Shown piece after piece: positions 41,912-50,181 of a DNA stretch of 64,000 bases. A model generated the notes under the pieces. The model was not told where the DNA came from. It worked only from the letters and a program-made list of their open reading frames with translations, and ran no database searches. Source of the stretch: Streptomyces sp. NBC_00448 (GTDB lineage Bacteria > Actinomycetota > Actinomycetes > Streptomycetales > Streptomycetaceae); the NCBI RefSeq assembly GCF_036014115.1, contig NZ_CP107913.1:6751501-6815500 (forward strand), written 5' to 3'. The first letter of the stretch is position 1, and each line of letters opens with the position of its first letter. The position numbers and the translations under genes were made by a program.

Positions 41912-42075
41912 CCCGACCCGAGCCGAGCCGAGCCGAGCCGACCCGACCCGACCCGACCCGAGCCGACCCGAGCCCGACCCGAGCCGACCCGAGCCGAGCC
42001 GAGCCGAGCCGAGCCGACCCGACCCGACCCGACCCGAGCCGAGCCGAGCCGAGCCGAGCCGAGCCGAGCCCGACT
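41911..42075. repeat. Pentanucleotide microsatellite (CCGAG/CCGAC units)
   Basis: About 165 bases made almost wholly of the five-base units CCGAG and CCGAC in mixed runs, with one phase slip near 41970. The tract starts exactly at the stop codon of the quinone-reductase gene and ends about 20 bases before the 3' end of the frameshifted secreted-protein gene. No reading frame within it contains a stop, so open frames run through it by chance. Confidence 0.9.
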
Positions 42076-42096
42076 CCGTCGGCTCCTTCTGGGTGG

Positions 42097-42671
42097 TCAG
42101 TCGCCGGTGGACTTGGTCTGGGACGCCAGGATCGTGCCGTCAGCGGCTCGGACGGTGACGGTGAGGGCGGACGCGCTCTTGGCTCCTGCCCGGCCGCCGC
42201 CGGTGGAGAAGGCGACCCACCCGGGGGTGCCGGCGAGTGTGATGACCTTGGCCTTGACGTTCCCGACGGTGACCGAGGTCGTCCGCGTCGCCGGGAGGCG
42301 GAAGGCCCCTGCCCGCACCACACCGGAGGAGTTGCCGCCGACCACGGTGGACACCTTGCCGGGCAGAACGCCCGCCCCGGGAGGACGGTCGGACTGACGG
42401 AGCCCAGGTTCTTCGGGGCGAGGTCCAGGCCCTTCGAGGTCAGCCAGACACTGCCGCCGCCGACGGAGATCTTCTGCCCCGGCGAGACCACCTGCACGGC
42501 GGGGGCCTCGGGGGTGGGCTTGGCGGTGGCAGCGGCGGCCGGAGCGGCCTTCACGGGCGCCGCGTTCCCGGTCGCGGCAACCGCCACTCCTGCGCCCGTC
42601 GCGAGAATCGCGGCGCTCGCGACAACAGCCGGCCAGCCGCGCCTGCGCTTGTGCGAACCACGGGAAGCCAT
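42097..42671 (-). pseudogene. Secreted Ala-rich protein of unknown function, frameshifted
   Basis: The start at 42671 has AGGAG upstream and gives a signal peptide (WPAVVASAAILATGAGVAVA). The mature N-part (QVVSPGQKISVGGGSVWLTS) continues to SVSPTVLPG. Around 42378 the natural continuation, AGVLPGKVSTVVGGNSSGVV to TVRAADGTILASQTKSTGD, lies in the -1 frame. One extra G in the GGGG run would join the two parts, so a one-base deletion or sequencing error is likely. Read without correction, the protein would run into the pentanucleotide tract and gain a GSARL-repeat tail. I do not recognise a family. Confidence 0.65.
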
Positions 42672-42674
42672 CAC

Positions 42675-43066
42675 TTAACTCCTGTGGGTCGAACAGCACC
42701 GGCCTCCAGGCACCGGGGCCGGAGCAGACAGGCCCTTGCGTCCTTGTCCACCCTCCAGACGGGGCCCGGGCCGCAGAACGCTGCTCCTCGGGCACGTCAT
42801 CGCGTGTGGCAGTGCACAAGCCCAGCGGCGAGGTCGTCATCGTCAAGAAGCTGAAGCCCACCACCCCCGGAGCGGACCCGGTGAGCGTCGAAATGCGCGA
42901 TCGGCTGCCCGCTGGTGGAATGGCCGAGTAGGCCGACCCGACCGTACGCCCGCACCCCGCCCGTTGGCCGGCAGCACGCTGTCCGACCGACGCGACGACC
43001 AGACGAATCGCCTGATCCCCGCCCTGATGCGCGGTCCAGTTCGCACCGAGCCGCTGAGGAGTCGAC
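42675..43066. other. Intergenic stretch with a possible short coding remnant
   Basis: About 390 bases. The plus-strand frame near 42806-42931 reads VAVHKPSGEVVIVKKLKPTT and ends GGMAE before a stop, which looks protein-like but has no clear start or ribosome site. I call no gene. Confidence 0.3.
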
Positions 43067-43519
43067 ATGAGCACCGGAGCCAGTGAACCGGACGAGCTGG
43101 GACCGATCGACTACGTGGTGGTCGAGTTTCCGGGGGGCCGGATGACCGGGGAAGGACTACCTCTGCTCGTCGACCTGGTCGACCGGGGCGTCATCCGGAT
43201 TCTGGACCTCAGCTTCATCCGGAAGGAACGGGACGGCTCCGTCGTCGGCGTCGAACTCGGCGATCTGACCGATGACGGCGGTGTCGACCTCGCCGTCTTC
43301 GAGGGCATCTCCTCCGGGCTGCTCGGCCAGGACGAGATCGACGACGCCGGTGCAGTCCTGGAGCCCGGCAGCTCCGCCGGCATCCTCGTCTACGAGAACA
43401 CCTGGGCCGCACCCTTCGCGGCAGCCGTACGCCGCGGCGGCGGCCGGCTCGTCGCCGACGGTCGCATCCCGGTCCAGGAACTCCTGGCCGCCCTCGACAC
43501 CGCCGAGAACAGGGTCTGA
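43067..43519 (+). CDS. DUF6325/DUF1269-like small conserved protein
   Basis: A 150-aa acidic protein: DYVVVEFPGGRMTGEGLPLL, LVDRGVIRILDLSFIRKERD, AVFEGISSGLLGQDEIDDAG and ENTWAAPFAAAVRRGGGRLV. This pattern occurs next to SHOCT-domain proteins in many actinomycetes and is sometimes linked to membrane stress. It is followed 35 bases later by such a SHOCT gene, so the pair is probably an operon. Function is unknown. Confidence 0.75.
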   Translation: MSTGASEPDELGPIDYVVVEFPGGRMTGEGLPLLVDLVDRGVIRILDLSFIRKERDGSVVGVELGDLTDDGGVDLAVFEGISSGLLGQDEIDDAGAVLEPGSSAGILVYENTWAAPFAAAVRRGGGRLVADGRIPVQELLAALDTAENRV

Positions 43520-43554
43520 CTTCCCGGTCCGCCTGCCCGAAGAGGAGCACCACC

Positions 43555-43833
43555 ATGCCAGGTCTACTTCGCGGCGTCGCCCGCACCGCAGTCGTCGCGG
43601 GAACCGCAACCGCGGTCTCCAACCGGGTCTCCCGCCGCCAAGCCGGGCGCTGGGCCCAGCAGGAAGCCCCGCAGGCCGCCCCCACCGCACCGGCACCGGC
43701 CCCGGCGACAACAGCGACTGACGACATGAGCGGCAAGATCGCCCAACTGAAGGATCTCGGCGACCTCAAGGACCAAGGCGTGCTCACAGAAGCCGAGTTC
43801 GAGGCACAGAAGGCGCAGATCCTCGGCTCCTGA
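43555..43833 (+). CDS. SHOCT-domain small protein
   Basis: 92 aa. An N-terminal RGVARTAVVAGTATAVSNRV helix is followed by an Ala/Pro linker and a C-terminal SHOCT motif (KIAQLKDLGDLKDQGVLTEA then EFEAQKAQILGS). SHOCT domains mediate protein contacts and often sit at the end of membrane-associated proteins. A GAGGAG ribosome site precedes the ATG. It forms a pair with the upstream DUF6325-like gene. Confidence 0.82.
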   Translation: MPGLLRGVARTAVVAGTATAVSNRVSRRQAGRWAQQEAPQAAPTAPAPAPATTATDDMSGKIAQLKDLGDLKDQGVLTEAEFEAQKAQILGS

Positions 43834-43997
43834 CCCGCAGCTGACGCCAGGACGCGACGCCCCAAGCCGTGTCGCACCATGTATCCGGTCAGAAAGAGCA
43901 ACAACCCTCGACGCCGTGTGCGTTTCCTGGATCACCGCAGGCCACGGTGGGCTTGGTGAGAAAGCCAGTTGGCGAACGAGGTTCCGCCTTGGGCGTC

Positions 43998-44220
43998 TCT
44001 CGGCCTCAATAGAGCAACGGTCAGAGGGCCGTGTACGTGGCGGCAGGCGCAAGAAAGGCTCGTTTCCGCTGGTCAGAGCCTCAATCCGGTTGTGCCCCCG
44101 GCAGGATTCGAATCTGCGCACACGGCTCCGGAGGCTCTTTCCGGGATTTCTGCAGGTCAGAGCGTTTTCCGACACTTCGTCATATGTTGTGCGTCACAAA
44201 TGCGCCACTCGCCCCGGACT
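43998..44220 (-). repeat. att-like repeat 1 with 3' half of tRNA-Arg(CCG)
   Basis: Plus-strand 44093-44135 is the reverse complement of the T-arm, variable loop and part of the anticodon arm of a tRNA-Arg ending TGCCGGGGGCA. One base differs from the other copy in the T-arm (GATTCGAATC versus GGTTCGAATC). Similarity to 57267-57500 extends over about 230 bases on both sides of the tRNA segment. The 5' half of a tRNA is absent, so no functional tRNA is encoded here. The paired terminator hairpin has lost one arm. Confidence 0.7.
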
Positions 44221-44865
44221 GGAATCTGAGGTGCTGTCAGGTTGCCCAGTGTCGTTCGGTCACCCGGATTCGTACCCGTCCCGGTGTGCTGGCATCCCTG
44301 GCTGAGACCGGCACGGGGGGCGTGAAGGAGTGCGGTCGGGCACACGTGCTTTCCGGTTGCGCTGGGTGACCTTGTTTTCCGCTGGCGGGACGAGGACGCC
44401 GGCAGGCAGGGCGGGTTGACCGGGGTGGGTGGCGGGCTGGTGATCGGCCGCCGGCGGGGGCGGGAGTTCCGGCAAATGACGTTCCGGTGGACTGCGGCCG
44501 GCGTGTGACGGAGCAGCCCGTACCAGGCGACACTGAGCATTTTCAGCGTGTCCACCGATCGGGTGTCGGTGGCAGGATGAGGGCGAGGTCCGCAACGGAC
44601 AATCCTCGGCGCCATTGATCTGTCCGGCAGAACGCTGAGGTGTTCGGCCGCTACGGCAGCGTGCTGGGCCGGCATCTATCCGGCCGACCGCGGCAGCGGA
44701 TCCTCGCGGGTCGCGGTCTCTCCAGCGGCTTCTGCTGTGGCCTTCAGCGGGCGGCCAGTTCCGTAAAAGCCAGCAGGTCCTCGCCAGGTGCCGACAGGGG
44801 GTGTCGCGTACCAGCGGGTGCAGCTGCGTGGCCGGCAACGAGTTCAGCCTGGCCGGAGTGCCAGG
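44221..44865. other. Non-coding stretch, no gene recognised
   Basis: Roughly 640 bases with overlapping open frames on both strands but no protein-like pattern. It separates the left att-like repeat from the TetR gene and may be decayed mobile-element DNA. Confidence 0.45.
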
Positions 44866-45477
44866 TCAACTCGGTACTTCTTCCCGTCGGCGGTCGTGGC
44901 CCGCCGTGGCGGGGAGAGCGTTGTCGATGAGGACGGCGGCGATGGCGGCGGCGGTGGGGAAGGCATCGGCATTGAGGACCCGGGTGCGGGCCGCGGCGCC
45001 GTCGATGAGCAGCGCGAGCTGCTCGCCGAGCTGTTCGGGGTCGGCGGCGCCGGCTTCGCGGGCGGTGTCGGCGAGCCGCGCGGAGACGGCCTTCTTGTAG
45101 TCGCGTGCGTACTGGGACGCGGGGTGCTGGGGGTCGTGGAGCTCTACGGCGGCGGCGATGTAGGGGCACAAGGGTGTGTCCGGGGAGATGTCGAAGGCGG
45201 CGAGGAGCCGTGCGCGGGGGGTGAGGTCGGTGCGGTCGAACACGCCGGACAGAACGGAGGGGTCGAACCGCCGCAGGTACTCGGCGACGAGTTCGTCCTT
45301 GCCGCCGAAGTGCTGGTAGGCCGTGCGCTTGGACACCTCGGCCGCCGCACAGAGCTCGTTCATGCCGGTGCGGTTGATGCCCTGCTCGCGGAACAGCTGC
45401 TGGGATGCGCTGATGATGCGCTCGCGGGCGCCCCGGCCGCGGCGCCGGCCCATGGGGCCCTTCTCCAACTCCGTCAT
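44866..45477 (-). CDS. TetR-family repressor
   Basis: A 203-aa regulator. RERIISASQQLFREQGINRT, GMNELCAAAEVSKRTAYQHF and GGKDELVAEYLRRFD form the TetR helix-turn-helix. The C-domain (TPLCPYIAAAVELHDPQHPA) is of the YxaF/LmrA-like group. The start at 45477 follows the divergent promoter; the longer open frame is readthrough. It faces an SDR-F420 operon, and two GGTGTACATA sites lie between, so it probably represses that operon and itself. Confidence 0.87.
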   Translation of the reverse strand: MTELEKGPMGRRRGRGARERIISASQQLFREQGINRTGMNELCAAAEVSKRTAYQHFGGKDELVAEYLRRFDPSVLSGVFDRTDLTPRARLLAAFDISPDTPLCPYIAAAVELHDPQHPASQYARDYKKAVSARLADTAREAGAADPEQLGEQLALLIDGAAARTRVLNADAFPTAAAIAAVLIDNALPATAGHDRRREEVPS

Positions 45478-45508
45478 GGCTCCATGGTACCCGAGATGGA
45501 TAACGACT

Positions 45509-45578
45509 GGTGTACATAGTTTGCGTCCCGGCCTCCCGGCCCGTACCTTAAGAACACAGGGCGGTGTACATAACACCG
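45509..45578. promoter_or_regulatory. Candidate TetR operators (two GGTGTACATA sites)
   Basis: GGTGTACATA occurs at 45509-45518 and again at 45563-45572. The second lies in a clean palindrome, CGGTGTACATAACACCG (45562-45578), with CGGTGT/ACACCG half-sites. Both are between the divergent TetR and SDR starts. Confidence 0.7.
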
Positions 45579-45621
45579 TCACCCCAGGTACACACGGCAT
45601 CACCGACCCGAGGGAGCAATC

Positions 45622-46356
45622 ATGGGGAAGCTTGACGGGAAGGTCGCGGTCATCACCGGCGGCACCACCGGCATGGCGCTGGCCGGCGCGAAGCTGTTCG
45701 TCGACGAGGGGGCGCACGTCTTCATCACCGGCCGCCGCCAGGAGGCCCTGGACGAGGCCGTGAAGGAGATCGGCCGCAACGTCACCGGCGTCCGGGGCGA
45801 CGCCGCCGATCTGGACGACCTGGACCGCCTGTACGACGCCGTCAAGCGGGAGAAGGGCAGTCTCGACGTGCTGTGGGCCAGTGCCGGCGGGGGCGAGCCC
45901 GCGCCGCTCGGAGAGATCACCGAGGCCCAGTTCGACACCTGGTTCGGGCTCAACGCCCGCGGCACCCTGTTCACCGTGCAGAAGGCCCTGCCGCTCTTCA
46001 ACGACGGCGGCTCCATCCTCATGACCGGCTCCAACGCCTCCCTCGGCGCCTTCCCCGGCTGGAGCGTCTACGCCGGCAGCAAGGCCGTCCAGCAGGCGTG
46101 GGCCCGCGTCTGGCTCAACGAGCTCAAGGACCGCCGCATCCGCGTCAACGTCCTGACCCCCGGCCAGGTCGCCACCGCCAAGCAGGCAGAACTCTTCGAC
46201 GAGGCCACCAAGCGCCAGTTCGAGTCCCTCATCCCCCGCGGCCAGATGGGCCGCCCCGACGAGATCGCCACCGCCGCCCTCTTCCTCGCCTCCGACGACT
46301 CCAGCTACGTCAACGGCATGGAACTCGTCGCCGACGGCGGCACCACCGCCATCTGA
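45622..46356 (+). CDS. SDR-family oxidoreductase
   Basis: A 244-aa short-chain dehydrogenase: VAVITGGTTGMALAGAKLFV, HVFITGRRQEALDEAV, WASAGGGEPAPLGE (in place of the usual NNAG), SILMTGSNASLGAFPGWSVY, YAGSKAVQQAWARVW with the YxxxK, and YVNGMELVADGGTTAI. It is the first gene of a three-gene operon repressed by the divergent TetR. The substrate is unknown; relatives reduce small ketones or detoxify quinones. Confidence 0.87.
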   Translation: MGKLDGKVAVITGGTTGMALAGAKLFVDEGAHVFITGRRQEALDEAVKEIGRNVTGVRGDAADLDDLDRLYDAVKREKGSLDVLWASAGGGEPAPLGEITEAQFDTWFGLNARGTLFTVQKALPLFNDGGSILMTGSNASLGAFPGWSVYAGSKAVQQAWARVWLNELKDRRIRVNVLTPGQVATAKQAELFDEATKRQFESLIPRGQMGRPDEIATAALFLASDDSSYVNGMELVADGGTTAI

Positions 46357-46391
46357 ACCAAACACCACACAACAACCAGGGAGAACACCTC

Positions 46392-47015
46392 ATGAGCAGC
46401 ATCAGCATCATCGGCACCGGGAACATGGCCCGCACCCTCGGCGCGCGAGCGGTAGCGGGCGGCAACACCGTCGAGATCATGGGCCGTGATCAGGCCAAGG
46501 CCACCGACCTGGCCAAGACTCTCGGCGGCGGCACCACGACAGGGGAATGGGGCACCGCGCCGGCCGGGGACATCGTCATCATGGCCCTGCTCTACGACGG
46601 CGTCGTTCCGGCCGTCGCCCACTACGGAGAGACTCTCGCCGGCAAGGTCATCGTCGACATCAGCAACCCCTTCAACTCCACGTTCGACGGGCTGGCCCAC
46701 CGCGAGGAGACCTCGATCGCGCAGGAAGTCGCCAAAGCGGCCCCGGCTGGCGCCGGCGTGGTAAAGGCGTTCAACACCGTCTTCCGTCACGTCCTGGAGA
46801 AGGGCCGGCCCGACGTCTTCCTCGCCGGCGACGACGCGCAGGCCAAGGCACGCGTGGAGGCGTTCATCGAGAGCCTCGGGCTGCGCCCGCTGGACGTCGG
46901 CGGCCTGACGATGGCGCACTGGCTGGAAGGAGCGGGCGTGGTCACGGTCGGCCTCGCCAACCATGGGGTGGGGAACCTGGACTTCGCCCTCGGCATCACC
47001 GAGCTTCCCGTCTGA
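46392..47015 (+). CDS. NADPH-dependent F420 reductase-like oxidoreductase
   Basis: A 207-aa Rossmann protein resembling F420H2:NADP oxidoreductase. SISIIGTGNMARTLGARAVA is the dinucleotide-binding loop, and IVDISNPFNSTFDGLAHREE and VVKAFNTVFRHVLEKGRPDV are typical. A gap of 35 bases after the SDR suggests one operon. It could regenerate F420H2 for the LLM enzyme that follows 34 bases later. Confidence 0.83.
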   Translation: MSSISIIGTGNMARTLGARAVAGGNTVEIMGRDQAKATDLAKTLGGGTTTGEWGTAPAGDIVIMALLYDGVVPAVAHYGETLAGKVIVDISNPFNSTFDGLAHREETSIAQEVAKAAPAGAGVVKAFNTVFRHVLEKGRPDVFLAGDDAQAKARVEAFIESLGLRPLDVGGLTMAHWLEGAGVVTVGLANHGVGNLDFALGITELPV

Positions 47016-47049
47016 CCCGACGGTCCACGGAACACCGAAGGGGCTCGCC

Positions 47050-47940
47050 ATGAAGCTTGGTTTCACACTTCCCATCATCGGGCCCGCCATCGGCAGCGCA
47101 GCCGGCCTGAGCACGTTCTGCCGCGGGATCGAGGACCTTGGCTACGACACGCTGTGGGTCGGCGATCGCCTGGTCCAGCCGGTCGATATGCACAGCATCT
47201 ATCCGGGCAAAGAGCAGCCGTACCCGCCGCAGATGAGGCGCTATCTCGACCCGGTGCTGCTGTGGACCGTCGCCGCGACGGCGACCAGCCGGGTGCGGCT
47301 TAATGCCAGCACGCTCAGCACCTTCTACTGGGAGCCCCCGCACCTGGCCCGGATGCTGACCACGCTCGACGTGCTCAGCGACGGCCGTCTCGAAGTCGGA
47401 GTGGGACTCGGGTGGATGAAGGACGAGCACGACATCTCCCGCAGCGCGGACTGGCACCGGCGCGGGCGGATGCTCGATGACCTGCTGGCGTTCCTGCACC
47501 AGTGGTGGACGACCAACCCGGTTTCCTGGGACAGCGAGTTCTTCTCGCTGCCGCCGGTCCACGCCGACCTGCGACCGGTGCAAGCAGGCGGGCCGCCCAT
47601 CTGGATCGGCGGCACCAGCGAGGCCGCGATGCGCCGGGTCGGCCGCAGCGCCACCGGCTGGCTCGGGATCGATTTCCTGCCGGACGAGGTCGCCGACCGA
47701 TTGTGGTCGCTCGCGCGCCAGTCGGCGCAGGAGGCCGGCCGCGATCCCGACGCACTGAAGAAGGCCATACGTATCAACCTCGAACCGGGCACGTCCGTTG
47801 ATTCGCTGGCCGACAAGCTCAAGCGCTTCGCGGAATCCGGTGCGGACGAGGCGTTCGTGGACGCCTTCGCACCGTTCCCCGACCTTGATCAGATGCTTGA
47901 CTTCGCCAGACAGGTGATCGCGCGCACCGGTCGGTTGTGA
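47050..47940 (+). CDS. LLM-class F420-dependent oxidoreductase
   Basis: A 296-aa luciferase-fold enzyme: MKLGFTLPIIGPAIGSAAGL, LGYDTLWVGDRLVQP, WTVAATATSRVRLNASTLST, LDVLSDGRLEVGVGLGWMKD and PIWIGGTSEAAMRRVGRSAT. The GLGWMKDEH segment is characteristic of the F420-using subgroup. The preceding gene encodes an F420:NADP reductase-like protein, which fits. AAGGGG lies upstream of the ATG. The operon probably performs a redox detoxification induced through TetR. Confidence 0.83.
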   Translation: MKLGFTLPIIGPAIGSAAGLSTFCRGIEDLGYDTLWVGDRLVQPVDMHSIYPGKEQPYPPQMRRYLDPVLLWTVAATATSRVRLNASTLSTFYWEPPHLARMLTTLDVLSDGRLEVGVGLGWMKDEHDISRSADWHRRGRMLDDLLAFLHQWWTTNPVSWDSEFFSLPPVHADLRPVQAGGPPIWIGGTSEAAMRRVGRSATGWLGIDFLPDEVADRLWSLARQSAQEAGRDPDALKKAIRINLEPGTSVDSLADKLKRFAESGADEAFVDAFAPFPDLDQMLDFARQVIARTGRL

Positions 47941-47979
47941 CCACCCAAGAGCAGGACGACCAAGGACGTCCTCGCCTGG

Positions 47980-48462
47980 TTACCCGTCGGGGACGCGGCC
48001 ATCGGAGCCTTCCACAAAGGTGACGTGACGAAGGGGAGATGCCCTGTTGGGCTCGTCACGTCGCTTTAGGAAGGTGAAGGGGTAGGCGCGAACATCGCGT
48101 GGCCTTTCGATCCGGGTCTCCCGACGGTTGCCCTCGACGGGGTCGCCGGAGCCGTAGGCGTAGAGGTCCGCGTTGCCTGCGGCGAGCCCGCCCGGGTCTT
48201 GGCTGACGAATCGCTCCTGGGCCGGTGAGTAGAAGCGATCCCTGTTGTACTGCGGGCCGTTCGGGAGTCCGGGACCCGAGGCAAGGCCCGTGTACCGGAT
48301 CGGGTTGGTGTCCCCCGCAGGTGCCGTGACCGTGCCGAACGGATCGTACGTGTAGGTCCCGGTGAGGGCACCGGTACTGTCGCCGGTGGCGACGACGGAG
48401 CCCAGGATGTCGGGCAGCAGGGTGGTGACCTTGCCGGCGCCGTCTGTCGTTGCGGACGGGAA
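47980..48462 (-). pseudogene. RHS repeat-associated core remnant
   Basis: The frame reads LLPDILGSVVATGDSTGALT, YTYDPFGTVTAPAGDTNPIR, GPQYNRDRFYSPAQERFVSQ and DPGGLAAGNADLYAYGSGDP, the conserved C-terminal core of RHS/YD-repeat proteins. The N-terminal thousands of bases are missing, and integrase remnant DNA abuts at about 48470. It is probably the end of a lost toxin-delivery-type RHS gene. Confidence 0.75.
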
Positions 48463-48475
48463 GTCGGCTGCCGAG

Positions 48476-48932
48476 GCGACGGCGCGCCGCAAGCGGAAGA
48501 CCTTCGTGGCGGCTCTGAACTACGCCGTGACCGGGGGACTTCGCCGAGAACCCGGTAGGCGCGGTCAAGTGGGAGAAACCGAAGGCGGCCACCGAGGTTG
48601 ATCCGCGGGTGGTGGCCAATCCCGCCCAGGCCGTCTCGCTCCTCACGGCCGTCTCCTATGTCGGCGGCTACCACCGGGCCCCTGGCCGAAGGCTGGTGGG
48701 GTTGTTCGCCGCCATGTACGACGCCGGTCTGAGTCCGGCGGAGGCCATCGGGCTGTCCGAGGACGACTGCACGCTGCCGCGCCGGGGCTGGGGAAGCGCC
48801 ACGCTTCACCGGACCCGCCCGACGGCGGGCAAGAGGTGGACCGACTCCGGTGAGGTCCATGACGACCGGGGCCTGAAGAATCGGGCCGTGGAGGACACGC
48901 GGGTGGTGCCGCTGCCGCCCTGGCGGCACTGA
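48476..48932 (+). pseudogene. Tyrosine-recombinase integrase remnant, frameshifted
   Basis: RRKRKTFVAALNYAVTGG, then after a frame change near 48535 NPVGAVKWEKPKAATEVDPR, and VVANPAQAVSLLTAVSYVGG, LFAAMYDAGLSPAEAIGLSE and KNRAVEDTRVVPLPP. This is the core-binding to early catalytic region of Streptomyces-type site-specific integrases. Both the N-terminus and the catalytic C-terminus are absent. It lies within the segment flanked by tRNA-Arg att-like repeats. Confidence 0.78.
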
Positions 48933-50181
48933 CCCGGGCGCGGGCTGTGTCTCGGCGACCGCGCCCGGCAGGACGGCCGTCCTCCGCGAGGTCGCGGTGG
49001 TCGGCACCCGTCGCCGATCTGGAACTGGGCTGACGCCCGGGCGCCGTGGCCCATGGGCCGGGTGCCGCTACGCGCCCTTGCTTTCCGGGGTTGCCGAGGC
49101 GGGCTGCTCGGCGGGCTTTTCGGCGGGGCGGGCGGAGGCGACGGCAGAGGCCAGCGCGGTGAGCCGCAGGGGGGAGTCGACGGGTTCGAGGTTGGCCTTG
49201 GTGTGGGCGATTGCGGCGTCGACCAGCAGTGCGATCAGCGGTTCGGCGGCGCGGGAGCGGCGCAGCCGGGTGAGGCCGGCGAGTTCGGACAGTCTGCGGT
49301 CTGACCGGGGCGGTCATCGGCCTCGCCGCCGTCCTCGGTCTCGGCCGGGGCATGCTCGGTGGCCGGGTCCTGCCGGTGGCCGGGGCCGCCCTGCTGGCGA
49401 CCGTCGCAGCCGTCGCCTGGACTGCGGCGCCCGGACCGTACCCATCCGCACGATCTCCCGCATCGCCCCGCCCAGGTCCTGGCCGAGCCGGGTAGGGGTC
49501 CGGCGTCGGAGCAGCATCATGATGGCGCCCCTGGGGCGGCCGGAGTGTCAGGGACGGCCGCCTCAGGACCACCTGAGCCACGAAGACGCTGACGGACTCC
49601 CTGTCCCCCCGCGCCCGAACGGAGCAGTCCGCCGCCTTGCCGGTGGCCGGGCCGCTGATGGTGAAGAGGACGGCGCCCGTAGGACACGGAGGCACCACCC
49701 CACCCCCAAGCGCGGACCGGGCGGCAGGCGAACCCCGAGCCGTTCGACGGCGACGGCGAGTCGGGACCCGGTGACATCGCCGGTGCGCAACCGCGTCGTC
49801 ATGCCACCGTGCGGCGCGGTGAAGTCCCGTCCGGCGTGGGGGAGCGCGGCGCGGCCGCGAGGGCGGCGCGGCACGCGCGGGCCCGCGCCCGACCGGAGGC
49901 GAGCGCCTGTTCCCGGCCCGTCCCCTGCTCGGGCGTCGTGGCGGAGCCGGGCGGTGATGTCGGTGACTCCTGTCGGCTTCAGTGTGCCGATGGCGAGGTT
50001 CTGCCAGGTGGCCGGGGTGTGGGGTGCGGGACGCGCCAAGCAGGTCCCGGCCCCTGGGTGGGGCGGTTGGGTCCTCCGAGTGGATGACCCGGCAGGCCCG
50101 TAAGACACCTCGGGCGGAGGACTTCGGGACGGGGCCGGCCTCCTAGGCTGAAACGGCAGTCGGGCAACTTCTGGAGGACGC
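48933..50181. other. Decayed region with gene fragments only
   Basis: No intact gene is supported. Between about 49310 and a stop at 49068 the minus strand reads AAEPLIALLVDAAIAHTKAN and PVDSPLRLTALASAVASARP, a protein-like C-terminal piece without a start. On the plus strand near 49300-49440, TGAVIGLAAVLGLGRG and AGAALLATVAAVAWTAAPGP resemble fragments of a membrane protein. The last 100 bases before 50182 should hold the ABC-operon promoter. Confidence 0.5.

Noticed and set aside
41898..42674. 258-aa minus-strand frame with GSARL repeats
   Set aside because: The repeat tail is the translation of a non-coding pentanucleotide tract after a one-base frameshift; kept as a finding, not as a gene.
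44093..44135. Functional tRNA-Arg gene
   Set aside because: Only the anticodon-arm/T-arm/acceptor 3' half is present here and at 57356-57400; no D-arm or 5' acceptor strand can be folded.
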